Source: an uncultured Eubacteriales bacterium (GTDB lineage Bacteria; Bacillota; Clostridia; Oscillospirales; CAG-272). Taken from it: a stretch of DNA of 64,000 nucleotides. The position numbers and the translations under genes are program-made. Below the pieces are notes generated by a model. That model searched no databases and was not told the origin of the DNA. It saw nothing but the letters and a program-made list of their open reading frames with translations. The stretch is taken from assembly GCA_934446365.1 (NCBI GenBank), contig CAKSDZ010000001.1, positions 124,001-188,000 on the forward strand. Direction: 5' to 3'. Of this stretch, positions 26,447 to 34,429 are shown piece by piece (positions within the stretch are counted from its first letter, which is position 1; the number at the start of each line of letters is the position of its first letter).

Positions 26447-27568
26447 TCATTTCACGAGCTTTTGATAACACAAATCGAAGATTTTCATAAATTCTCCGAT
26501 TTCCTCATCCGTTGTCAGATGGCTGAGACTGATGCGCCATGAGGAGAGCGCATTCCGGCTGTCATGGCAGACGGCGAGCACCGCCTTTGACGGCTGTCCG
26601 TCCGTGCTGCAAGCGGATTTGACGGAAACGCAGACGCCGAACTCATTCAGCGCCCGCTGAAAGACGGTGCCTTTCACGTCTTTCACGCTGAGATTCAAAA
26701 TATGGGGAACCGCATCCTCGGGGCTGTTGACGACAACATTGGAGTAGGCGGAAAGCGCGCGGCGCAGAGTGCGATTATGCTTTTCGACAATGCTTATCCG
26801 TTCGGCATTATGCGTAAGCGCGAGCCGCAGAGCGACCTCCAGCGCCGCACCGAGCGCAAGCGTCGGCGTGCCGCTCCGGTAGGCTGTGACGCTCGCACCG
26901 CCTTGAATCAGCGGATACAGCTCGACATTCCGGCGCCTGATGAGAAGTCCGCTGCCGCCCAGTCCGTAGAATTTGTGCGGCGCAAGGCTCACGGTATCGA
27001 CGCCGTCCAAGACAAGCTCGGTTTTCCCGACCGCCTGCGTGGCGTCCACATGGAGCCGGCACGCGGGATAATCCTTTAAAATTTCCGCGATTCGGGCGAT
27101 CGGCTGTACGGTGCCGAGCTCGCTGTCGACGGCGCACACCGCCACAAGGGCGGTATCCTGCGTCAGGAGGGAGCGGAGATGTTGCAGCTTGATTTTTCCG
27201 TCGCGGTCAAGGTTTAACAAATCGATTTGATATCCCTCTTTTTGCAGCTCATCGAGGCAGGCGCCGACCGAAGAGTGCTCGAGAGGCGTGGAAATCACGT
27301 GCTTTCCGGCGTGTTTTGCCGCACGCAGGATTCCTTTGACGGCGAGATTGTTGGATTCGCTGGCGCCCGAGGTATAAATAATCTCCGACGGGGCGACGCC
27401 GAGAAGCCCGGCGACGGATTCGGTGACGCGCGCAAGCTCTTGGGCTGCCATTCTGCCGGCTTCATGCCTGGAATTGGCGTTTCCGATGAAGCTTTGTTCG
27501 ACCTCGCAGAACCGCGCCAGCACGCGGGGGTCTGCGGGGGTATTCGCGGCATAGTCGAGATAAATCAT
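26447..27568 (-). CDS. Cysteine desulfurase (NifS/IscS family), copy 1
   Basis: The 373-residue PLP enzyme has the class V aminotransferase fold. The PLP lysine is in SLAPHKFYGLGG, the PLP aspartate in RLHVDATQAVGK, and the catalytic persulfide Cys in VKSACSTDG. It takes sulfur from cysteine and hands it on. It lies 37 bases downstream of mnmA on the same strand, so it most likely supplies sulfur for tRNA 2-thiouridine. A second, 395-residue desulfurase is at 42.6-43.8 kb. Confidence 0.95.
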   Translation of the reverse strand: MIYLDYAANTPADPRVLARFCEVEQSFIGNANSRHEAGRMAAQELARVTESVAGLLGVAPSEIIYTSGASESNNLAVKGILRAAKHAGKHVISTPLEHSSVGACLDELQKEGYQIDLLNLDRDGKIKLQHLRSLLTQDTALVAVCAVDSELGTVQPIARIAEILKDYPACRLHVDATQAVGKTELVLDGVDTVSLAPHKFYGLGGSGLLIRRRNVELYPLIQGGASVTAYRSGTPTLALGAALEVALRLALTHNAERISIVEKHNRTLRRALSAYSNVVVNSPEDAVPHILNLSVKDVKGTVFQRALNEFGVCVSVKSACSTDGQPSKAVLAVCHDSRNALSSWRISLSHLTTDEEIGEFMKIFDLCYQKLVK

Positions 27569-27605
27569 ACGGTGCTCCTTTTCGGGGAGAGATATTGCAG
27601 GGCAG

Positions 27606-28673
27606 TCATTTTATGGTTCCGCCGCCGACGACCGTGTCGCCGTCGTAGAGCACGACCGCCTGCCCCTTGGTCACGGCTCTCTGCGGCTCGTCGAATTCAA
27701 TGCGGAGCGTGTCGTCGTCCGTCTGAACGACGGTCGCGGGCTGTTCCTTTTGGCGGTAACGCAGCTTTGCCTTTACCCGCATCGGCTGTTCGATTTTCAT
27801 AACGGAAATCAGATTGATATCGTCGGCTTCCAGCTTATCGGTGTAAAGCTCTTCTCCGTGGGAAAGCGTAACCGTATTGTCGGCAGGGCAGATTTTTGTG
27901 ACATACAGCCGCTCGTCGCTTGAAATGCCGAGGCCTTTCCGCTGTCCGACGGTGTAGCGGACGATGCCCGCGTGCTCGCCGAGAATGTTTCCTTGGGTGT
28001 CGATGAAATGACCGTGCGGATATTTTTTTCCCGTATGCCGCTCGATAAAGCCGGCATAATCGCCGTCCGGAACGAAGCAGATATCCTGCGAATCGTGCTT
28101 GCGGGCGTTGACAAAGCCCTCATTCTCCGCGATTTTTCGGATTTCGGATTTCTGCATGGTGCCCAGCGGGAAAACCGTGTGCGCGAGCTGCTCCTGCGTC
28201 AGCATATAGAGCACATAGCTTTGGTCCTTGCTTTCGTCGAACGCCTTTTTGAGCAGATATCTTCCCGTGCGGTCGTCCTGCTCGATTCTCGCGTAATGTC
28301 CCGTAACGATTACATCTGCGCCGCGCTCCTTGGCGGCACGGAGCAGCTTGTCGAATTTCATATGGCGGTTGCAGTCGATGCAGGGATTGGGCGTGCCGCC
28401 GCTTTCATAGGTGCGGACAAATTTTTCGATGATTTTGTCCTTGAAGTCCTCTCCGTAATCCAAAACCGAATAGGGAATATCCAGCGCAAAAGCGACCTCG
28501 CTCGCGTCCTCGATATCCTGCTCGGAGCAGCAGGTCCTATGACTGCTGCGGCCGATATCCTCGCTATGGAAGAGCCGCATGGTGACGCCCTCGCAGTCAT
28601 AACCGCGGCATTTCATAAAATAAGCGGCGACAGAGCTGTCAACGCCGCCGCTCATGGCAATCAGTGCTTTCAT
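27606..28673 (-). CDS. mnmA: tRNA-uridine 2-sulfurtransferase MnmA
   Basis: The 355-residue enzyme has the ATP pyrophosphatase loop AMSGGVDSSVAAYF, the first catalytic Cys in NPCIDCNRHMKF and the second in HDSQDICFVPDGDY. It forms s2U34 in tRNA-Lys, -Glu and -Gln using sulfur from the neighbouring desulfurase. The start is the ATG at 28673 behind TTGGAG, not the TTG four codons earlier. Confidence 0.96.
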   Translation of the reverse strand: MKALIAMSGGVDSSVAAYFMKCRGYDCEGVTMRLFHSEDIGRSSHRTCCSEQDIEDASEVAFALDIPYSVLDYGEDFKDKIIEKFVRTYESGGTPNPCIDCNRHMKFDKLLRAAKERGADVIVTGHYARIEQDDRTGRYLLKKAFDESKDQSYVLYMLTQEQLAHTVFPLGTMQKSEIRKIAENEGFVNARKHDSQDICFVPDGDYAGFIERHTGKKYPHGHFIDTQGNILGEHAGIVRYTVGQRKGLGISSDERLYVTKICPADNTVTLSHGEELYTDKLEADDINLISVMKIEQPMRVKAKLRYRQKEQPATVVQTDDDTLRIEFDEPQRAVTKGQAVVLYDGDTVVGGGTIK

Positions 28674-28778
28674 CGGTAACTCCAAAAAAGCTCCGGCATG
28701 GGTCCGGAGCGGTTTTCGTCCGAACGGTCGGCGAATAGGGAAAAGCCTTTTCGCCTACTGTTCCGGTATGGTATTTGT

Positions 28779-28807
28779 ATGATATCATGGACAGGCCTCT
28801 TTGTCAA
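28779..28807 (-). promoter_or_regulatory. Promoter of mnmA-desulfurase
   Basis: On the minus strand TTGACA (28807-28802) and TATCAT (28784-28779) are 17 bases apart, about 105 bases before mnmA. Confidence 0.85.
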
Positions 28808-29099
28808 GGGAGCCGAACGGTTTTCCTCCATAAATTGATTTTGTGAAATAAACGTCCGGTGTGCCGAGGCACACCGGATAAAATAAGAGCTTTTGTCAGA
28901 CGGGCTGCTTGGCAAGTTTCTGATATATGATCGTTTCCATTGGTCGGAAGAGAACAGCACTTTTGGCGACCATCTCGTTTCGCTTGCATTTATCTGTGTC
29001 ATCCGGCCGCGAAAAATCTATCCTTTCCGAACCGTCAAAACAGGGCGTTCTATGGGAAAAATGACCGAAATTTGTCCGACGGCACGACAAATTTTCGGC
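28808..29099. other. Divergent intergenic region with two hairpins
   Basis: Between the mnmA promoter and the MATE promoter there is no convincing gene. An 11-base inverted repeat TCCGGTGTGCC/GGCACACCGGA sits at 28855-28878 without a good T-tract. A second, CCGAAATTTGTC (29065-29076) with GACAAATTTTCGG (29086-29098), is followed by T-runs overlapping the next promoter and could end a plus-strand transcript or bind a regulator. Confidence 0.5.
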
Positions 29100-29128
29100 T
29101 TGCATTTTTTTCGGTTTTGTGTTATCAT
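29100..29128 (+). promoter_or_regulatory. Promoter of the MATE gene
   Basis: TTGCAT (29100-29105) and TATCAT (29123-29128), 17-base spacer. Confidence 0.65.
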
Positions 29129-29150
29129 AGCTCTTGTAAGTGCGCAGCGT

Positions 29151-29190
29151 AAGTGTAAGTCCGGCTTCCCGTCGGTCTTACACTTTTTTT
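29151..29190 (+). terminator. Attenuator-like terminator in the MATE leader
   Basis: AAGTGTAAG (29151-29159) pairs with CTTACACTT (29177-29185), closed further by CCG/CGG, and is followed by seven Ts. It lies after the promoter and 53 bases before the MATE start, so expression must involve readthrough. Confidence 0.78.
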
Positions 29191-29242
29191 ATGTCAAAAA
29201 ACAGCCGGCGCCTGTCTTAGAGAGGAGAAAAGAAAGATAACA

Positions 29243-30655
29243 ATGGAACAAGAACAATTACAGCAAAATAAAATGGCGGTCACGCCTATATCGAAGCTGA
29301 TTTGGAAAATGGGATTGCCTATGATTGTCTCGATGGTCTTGCAGGCGGTTTATAATATCGTGGATACCGCTTTTGTCATCAACATGAGTGAGAACGGAAC
29401 GGAGGGAAACCTCGCATTGACATATGCGTTTCCCATTCAGCTTTTGATTATCGCCATCGGCGTCGGAACGGGTGTCGGCATCAACGTTCTGCTTTCTAAG
29501 AATCTCGGCGAGGGCAACCGCGAGAAAGCGAGCCGTGTCGCGGGAAACGGCATTTTTCTCGGCATTTGTATTTATGTCGTGTTTTTGCTGTTCGGGATTT
29601 TCGGCTCCCGATGGTTTATCGCCATGCAGGCGAACGGCAATGAAACGGTCGTGGAAATGGGCACGACGTATCTGACGATTTGCTGCTGTCTGTCTTTCGG
29701 GGCGGTCGGATTTACCGTATATGAGCGGTTTTTACAGGCGGCGGGCAAGACGGGCTATTCCACGATTGCTCAAATAACCGGCGCCGTACTCAACATCGTT
29801 TTGGACTACGTATTTATTTTTCCGTGCGGCATGGGAATCGCCGGCGCAGCATGGGCGACCGTCATCGGTCAGATTGCATCCCTGATTACCGCGATGCTGT
29901 TCCACTATATCGCCAATCGGGAGGTGGACGGCAGTCTCCGCCATATCAAGCCCTCGGGGCATCTGATCCGCGGCATTTATTCCGTCGGCATTACCGCGGC
30001 AATCATGCAGGGACTTCTGTCCGTCATGATGCTCGGCATGAATCTGATTCTCGGAACGGCGGGCGCGGATGCGGAGCTGCTGCAAGGCTCCTTCGGAATT
30101 TATTATAAAATCCAGCAGTTTGCGCTGTTCGCCGCTTTCGGCCTCAGCAACACGCTGATTTCGGTTATCGCCTTCAATTACGGTATGAGAAGCAAAAAGC
30201 GTATCCGGCAGGGGATTTTGTGGGGAATCGTCGATTCCGTCATCGTCGCTGCCGTCATCACACTCCTGTTTCAGTGCTTTGCGGGACCGCTCGCCGCGTT
30301 ATTCAGCATGACGGACGGCGGCTCGACCGCCGTGCGCGAGGTGTGTGTGACCTCTATCCATATCGCCTCCGTCGGATATATTTTCATGGCGTTCAGCGTC
30401 GCGGTTCAGGGAATTTTGCAGGCGTTCGGACAGGCGGTAAAGCCGCTTCTGCTGTCGTTCTTCCGGCTGGTTCTGTTCGTGTTTCCCGTCGCGTATCTGT
30501 TTACTCTGTCACAGGACGCCCTCTCTCTCGTTTGGTGGACATTCCCGATTGCCGAGGTGCTGACGGCGGTGATCGCCGTATTTTTCCTGCTGTCGGCTCA
30601 TAAGAAGCAGGTGGCGCCGATGGATTCCGCGTCTGAAATGAAAGAGACCGTGTAA
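29243..30655 (+). CDS. MATE-family multidrug/Na+ efflux protein
   Basis: The 470-residue protein has twelve predicted membrane segments and the two-lobed MATE plan. The N-terminal MGLPMIVSMVLQAVYNIVDT and the equivalent region of the second half (GITAAIMQGLLSVMMLGMN) are typical. It exports drugs or metabolites using Na+ or H+. The substrate is unknown. It is transcribed alone, with an attenuator-like hairpin in its leader and a terminator at its end. Confidence 0.93.
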   Translation: MEQEQLQQNKMAVTPISKLIWKMGLPMIVSMVLQAVYNIVDTAFVINMSENGTEGNLALTYAFPIQLLIIAIGVGTGVGINVLLSKNLGEGNREKASRVAGNGIFLGICIYVVFLLFGIFGSRWFIAMQANGNETVVEMGTTYLTICCCLSFGAVGFTVYERFLQAAGKTGYSTIAQITGAVLNIVLDYVFIFPCGMGIAGAAWATVIGQIASLITAMLFHYIANREVDGSLRHIKPSGHLIRGIYSVGITAAIMQGLLSVMMLGMNLILGTAGADAELLQGSFGIYYKIQQFALFAAFGLSNTLISVIAFNYGMRSKKRIRQGILWGIVDSVIVAAVITLLFQCFAGPLAALFSMTDGGSTAVREVCVTSIHIASVGYIFMAFSVAVQGILQAFGQAVKPLLLSFFRLVLFVFPVAYLFTLSQDALSLVWWTFPIAEVLTAVIAVFFLLSAHKKQVAPMDSASEMKETV

Positions 30656-30673
30656 TACACGGCTTCTTTTTTT
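30648..30673 (+). terminator. Terminator of the MATE gene
   Basis: CCGTGT (30648-30653) AAT ACACGG (30657-30662), followed by CTTCTTTTTTT. It overlaps the stop codon. Confidence 0.88.
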
Positions 30674-30769
30674 ATTAACATTTTATTCATATATTCCTGC
30701 CATATTTTTGGGACAAAGCTTGTATAATGATAATAAATGCTCCAAATTACAGCATCATAGGAGGTCGCC

Positions 30770-31432
30770 GTGAAAAATCAGAACGAAAAAAAGCCGGAGA
30801 AAAAGGGCACCGGGTGGAAAATGACATGGACATTTTTCGTTTACGCTGCGGCTCTTTTATGCTTTGTCGGCGCGGGCGTTTTCTTCGGAATTTCCGCCAT
30901 CCTATCGGAGGAAAAGGATTTTTCTCCGGTTTTGCAGTGTGCGGCGGGCGTTTTGCTTCTTCATCTTCCGTTTTTATTCGAGCGGTTTTTGAAAATTGCG
31001 ATTCCGAAATTCATGAAAGCCGTGTTCTATGTATTCTTAGTCGGCTCGATTTTGTGCGGCACGGCGCTTGCGTTTTTCTATACGGTGCCGCACTGGGACG
31101 ATATCATGCATTTTATCAGCGGTACGCTGGCAGGGCTTTTCGGTTATGTTCTGCTCAGGCATATTTTCCGCGGGTGTGCGGAAATCCCGCCGCTGTTTGC
31201 GGCATTGTTCGCGATTTGCTTTGCGATGCTTGTCGGCTCGGTGTGGGAAATCTACGAATACGCGGCGGACGGGCTGGCGGGACTCAATATGTAGCGGTTC
31301 ATGACGCAGGAGGGCGTGGCTCTTGTGGGCAGGGGCGCGCTCTACGACACGATGAAGGATATCATCGTGGATTTCTGCGGTGCGCTGCTCTCGGGAGTGC
31401 TGAGCTTCATCCATCGGAAAAAGACGAAATGA
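30770..31432 (+). pseudogene. Membrane protein gene interrupted by an in-frame TAG
   Basis: A GTG behind AGGAGG opens a 174-residue frame with five hydrophobic segments that stops at TAG 31292-31294. The same frame continues for 45 codons after the TAG, with the stretch VGRGALYDTMKDIIVDFCGAL and a basic end HRKKTK, and then TGA at 31430-31432. The continuation looks like the natural C-terminus of a DUF2238-like membrane protein (WEIYEYAADGL ... DTMKDIIVD). One base change (for example CAG to TAG) explains it. A truncated but functional protein or readthrough cannot be excluded. Other genes here use TAG as a normal stop. Confidence 0.75.
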
Positions 31433-31442
31433 TTCTCATAAA

Positions 31443-31478
31443 ATATGCCTCCGCGCTCGATGGGCGGCGGAGGCATAT
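31443..31478 (-). terminator. Terminator of the DUF4317 gene
   Basis: ATATGCCTCCGC (31443-31454) pairs with GCGGAGGCATAT (31467-31478); on the minus strand it leads into ATATTTTATG. It also lies just behind the plus-strand pseudogene. Confidence 0.75.
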
Positions 31479-31489
31479 TCATGACGAAC

Positions 31490-32617
31490 TTATTCTTTGA
31501 TGGAGATGCGGATGCCGTTGACCTCGACATCGTCGCCGGCACGGACGAGAATATACTTGACGCCGTCGATGATGCGCGTTTCCACAAGGTCATAGCGTTC
31601 CGGATTCACCTTGATGGAAACATCAGGCGTCTGGATTTCAAAGCGCTTGCTGTCGATGAGATTCTGCGGGTTGAGCACGGTATCTGCGCCGAACTCGCTC
31701 TCATAATGCTCCTCGAAAGCTTTCAGCTGTGTCTCGGAAATGCCGCTGGCCTCCAAAACCTCTTTTACGGTTTCACGGGAGACGGCAGGCGGCTCTTCCT
31801 CTTTTCTTTCCTTGTTCTCCCGGATGATCTCCGATAGCTCCTCATGGACGTTCTTCACCACCTCAAGGCTGCAATCCTCCGATACCGCATCAAGGAGGAC
31901 AGACTGAAAGGTTTCCTTTTGCTCTTCCGCCGGCAGCGGCAGCTCGCAGCCGAACAGCGCATCCACAAGCTCCGTCTGGCTTTCAGAGGTACTGCGCGTA
32001 TAGTACAGCGTTTTATAGATATTGGCAGTCCTGTCGTCGAAGGTCGGGAACAGGAAGCCGAGCACCGGCGCCGCTACCAAAGTATCCGCACCGATGTTGC
32101 AGAACTTGTTCTCATATGCGTGGTAGCCGAGCGAGGCTTTCGTCTGCTTGACAGGGCAGATACAGCACAGAAAATAGGAAAAAACGTCGGCATTTTCCGC
32201 TTTTTCCCCGTCTTTTGAGAAAGACGGGACGTCGTATTTGTCCCCCGCGAGAAGAATAAGGTAGCTTCCCTCGATTTTGACGGAGCCGATGATGGTTTCA
32301 TACAGCGTTTTTATGGCATCGTCGTCGGCAAGCTCGGTCGAGCGGAGCGTGGAGAGCAGCTTGTGCTGCTCGGAATCCAAAACCTGTTGGGCGGAAAATT
32401 CGATATCAATTAGATTTTTTCCGACGGTTCCCGAAAGCGTCTTTTTCAGTACGGAAAGCAGCTCCTCCGCCTCTTCGGTGGACATCAGGCCGAGCGATTC
32501 GTTGAATTCGGAGACGATTTCGCGATTCTCGTTTATGTAGCAGCCGCGGATGCGCGAGATATTGCTTTTTTCCGCCTTAAATCTGCGGCGTATTTCCGCA
32601 ATTTCTTTTTCATTCAT
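31490..32617 (-). CDS. DUF4317-family protein
   Basis: The 375-residue protein matches the DUF4317 family by its start (MNEKEIAEIRRRFKAEKSN, ISRIRGCYIN) and a CCICPVKQTKASLGYH stretch. It has no signal peptide or membrane segment and a charged helix near residues 270-300. The ATG at 32617 follows GAGGAAAT; the frame is open another 34 codons upstream without a good start site. Function is unknown; the family occurs mainly in Clostridia. Confidence 0.85.
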   Translation of the reverse strand: MNEKEIAEIRRRFKAEKSNISRIRGCYINENREIVSEFNESLGLMSTEEAEELLSVLKKTLSGTVGKNLIDIEFSAQQVLDSEQHKLLSTLRSTELADDDAIKTLYETIIGSVKIEGSYLILLAGDKYDVPSFSKDGEKAENADVFSYFLCCICPVKQTKASLGYHAYENKFCNIGADTLVAAPVLGFLFPTFDDRTANIYKTLYYTRSTSESQTELVDALFGCELPLPAEEQKETFQSVLLDAVSEDCSLEVVKNVHEELSEIIRENKERKEEEPPAVSRETVKEVLEASGISETQLKAFEEHYESEFGADTVLNPQNLIDSKRFEIQTPDVSIKVNPERYDLVETRIIDGVKYILVRAGDDVEVNGIRISIKE

Positions 32618-32863
32618 GATAAATTTCCTCGTTTTCAAAGATTTGGCGATTCTTATTTTAACACGGAAAGCCCGATTTGTAAAGCGGATAAAAAGGGGTT
32701 TTTCTCTGAATGGCAGCATTCACGGCGGCAAAAAATTTTTTCGGCAAGCTCTTGAATTTTTGTTTTGCGGAAAATCGGAACAGGAAATCGCCGGCTTTTA
32801 GAAAAAAACTGTTGAAATATGCAAAATTTTGTTGATTTTACGCCAATATCCGCCGGGACATAC

Positions 32864-32892
32864 TTGAATTTTTACTCGAAAAATGATATACT
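32864..32892 (+). promoter_or_regulatory. Promoter of the hydrogenase operon
   Basis: TTGAAT (32864-32869) and TATACT (32887-32892) with 17 bases between. A weaker second candidate nearer the gene is TTTACA 33012-33017 with TATATG 33035-33040. Bases 32618-32863 show no other feature I can support. Confidence 0.72.
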
Positions 32893-33008
32893 GCTGTCGG
32901 TCGGAACAGGACAGGTGAGCGGCCGACAGCCGGAACGGCGCGTGCCTCTCCGGACGGGGGATGCAGGTGAGGGGCGGCGGCATATCGATAAAAATATATC
33001 GATATGCC
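32893..33008 (+). promoter_or_regulatory. Structured GC-rich leader of the hydrogenase operon, class unknown
   Basis: Immediately after the promoter a GC-rich block of about 115 bases contrasts with AT-rich flanks. It contains GCTGTCGG (32893-32900) pairing with CCGACAGC (32923-32930), then a CCGGA/TCCGG hairpin, then a perfect 12-bp stem GGCATATCGATA (32979-32990) / TATCGATATGCC (32997-33008) followed by an AU-rich tract. The layout (compact structure, then a terminator-like stem before the gene) suggests a riboswitch or small RNA. It matches no class I can recall. Confidence 0.5.
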
Positions 33009-33099
33009 ATATTTACATTTTACTATTTAAAATTTATATGATAAAATATAATAGAAATAACATCGGTCGTATTTGTCTGTGTTATGAGGAGGATTTTTT

Positions 33100-33867
33100 A
33101 TGAAGCTTGACAAAATCCTTGCGGTCAGAAAGGGAAAGATCGTATACCGGGACGGCGCTGCCGCAATCAAGGTATTTGACGAAAGCTATTCCAAGTCGGA
33201 TATCCTGAATGAAGCGCTCAATCAGGCGAGAATCGAGGAAACGGGACTGAATATTCCGAAAATCCTTGAGGTCGGAACGGTTGACGGCAAGTGGGCGCTT
33301 GTTTTGGAATACATAGAGGGAAAAACGCTGTCGGAGCTGATGGCGGAAAATCCCGATAAAGCGGGAGAATATTTGGAGCTGTTTGTCTCTCTTCAAGAGC
33401 AGATTCACGGGAAAAAGGCGCCGCTGCTTACAACGCTGAAGGATAAGATGACGCGCAAAATTTCATATGCGGAGCTTGAAGCGACGGTGCGGTATGATTT
33501 GCAGCTCAAACTCAGGGAAATGTCGGGAGCGAGCACCGTGTGCCACTGTGATTTCAGTCCGTCGAATGTCATTATCCGGAATGACGGGACGCCTTTCATC
33601 ATCGATTGGTCGCATGCGACGCAGGGAAATGCGTGCGTGGATGCGGTGATCACTTATATTTTGTTTAAGCTTTCCAAGCAGGATGATACGGCGGAGGCTT
33701 ATCTCTCGCTTTTCTGTGAAAAATCAGGTGTCGAGAGAGCGTCCGTTTTGAAATGGCTGCCGGTTGCGGCGGCATCTAAATCCATCAAAAAAGAGGGAGA
33801 GGAAAGAAAATTCCTTCTTTCTTTGGCAAATACGGTTGATTATGAAAACGGAGGGACAACATTATGA
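33100..33867 (+). CDS. APH/choline-kinase-like protein of the hydrogenase operon
   Basis: The 255-residue protein has the kinase-fold marks of the aminoglycoside phosphotransferase family: ALVLEYIEGKTLSELM as hinge, HCDFSPSNVII (His149, Asp151) as catalytic loop and PFIIDWSHA as the metal-binding Asp. No hydrophobic or sensor domain is present. It is the first gene of an operon with a sensory hydrogenase and a SpoIIE-like phosphatase. A protein-kinase role opposite the phosphatase is possible (inference). A small-molecule kinase is the alternative. Its stop overlaps the start of the small iron-sulfur protein. Confidence 0.83.
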   Translation: MKLDKILAVRKGKIVYRDGAAAIKVFDESYSKSDILNEALNQARIEETGLNIPKILEVGTVDGKWALVLEYIEGKTLSELMAENPDKAGEYLELFVSLQEQIHGKKAPLLTTLKDKMTRKISYAELEATVRYDLQLKLREMSGASTVCHCDFSPSNVIIRNDGTPFIIDWSHATQGNACVDAVITYILFKLSKQDDTAEAYLSLFCEKSGVERASVLKWLPVAAASKSIKKEGEERKFLLSLANTVDYENGGTTL

Positions 33868-34103
33868 AGGTCACGGTATGTATCGGCAGCTCCTGCCATC
33901 TCAAAGGCTCGCGCAAGGTCGTCGAAGAGCTGAAAAGACTGATTTCCGAGGGACATCTCGAGGACAAGGTCGAGCTTGCGGGCACGTTCTGCCTCGGGCA
34001 ATGTCAGAGCGGCGTTTGCGTTACGATTGGCGACAAGATTTTTTCGGTGACGCCGGACACGGTGGGGGAATTTTTCCAATCGGAGATTGTATCAAAACTC
34101 TAA
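33864..34103 (+). CDS. Thioredoxin-like [2Fe-2S] protein 1 (NuoE-like)
   Basis: The 79-residue protein is a thioredoxin-fold [2Fe-2S] ferredoxin, similar to the C-terminal domain of NuoE/HydC. Likely cluster ligands are the cysteines in CIGSSCHLKGS and GTFCLGQCQSG. It overlaps the kinase-like gene by 4 bases and would carry electrons to or from the hydrogenases encoded downstream. It is about 40 percent similar by eye to the next gene product. Confidence 0.87.
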   Translation: MKVTVCIGSSCHLKGSRKVVEELKRLISEGHLEDKVELAGTFCLGQCQSGVCVTIGDKIFSVTPDTVGEFFQSEIVSKL

Positions 34104-34161
34104 ATCGCGGACGGATTCAATATGCTTTTGTCGGTTCGGCAAACAGAGAAGGAGGTCTTTT

Positions 34162-34413
34162 ATGATCGTTCAGATTTGTGTCGGCAGTTCCTGTCATATC
34201 AAGGGCTCGCATGAGATTGTGGAGCTGATGAAAAAAGCGGTTTCGGAGCATTCTTTGGAGGATGAGGTCACGCTCGCCGGCAGCTTTTGCATCGGCAAGT
34301 GCAACCGCATCGGCGTCACAATTCAGGTGGACGACGATATATATACCGGCGTGACGCCGTCGGGCTTCGATGTGTTTTTTCGTGAGAAGATTCTTGATAA
34401 GCTGAAATCGTGA
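34162..34413 (+). CDS. Thioredoxin-like [2Fe-2S] protein 2
   Basis: The 83-residue protein is a paralogue of the preceding one (CVGSSCHIKGS, GSFCIGKCNR). The ATG at 34162 follows GGAGG; the open frame upstream overlaps no other signal. It differs in its C-terminal half (VTIQVDDDIYTGVTP). Two such small ferredoxins in a row suggest distinct partners, for example one per hydrogenase. Confidence 0.87.
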   Translation: MIVQICVGSSCHIKGSHEIVELMKKAVSEHSLEDEVTLAGSFCIGKCNRIGVTIQVDDDIYTGVTPSGFDVFFREKILDKLKS

Positions 34414-34429
34414 AAGGAGGAAAATCGTC

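Noticed and set aside
28855..28878. Perfect inverted repeat as terminator
   Set aside because: It has no T-tract on the plus strand and only a weak one on the minus strand, and no gene ends there.
30770..31432. TAG recoded as an amino acid throughout this genome
   Set aside because: Other genes, such as the one ending at 19180, use TAG as a normal stop, so the case is limited to this gene.
32893..33008. Assignment of the hydrogenase leader to a known riboswitch (c-di-GMP, fluoride, THF, Moco, preQ1)
   Set aside because: The conserved core sequences of these classes, as far as I remember them, are absent, so I left the class open.
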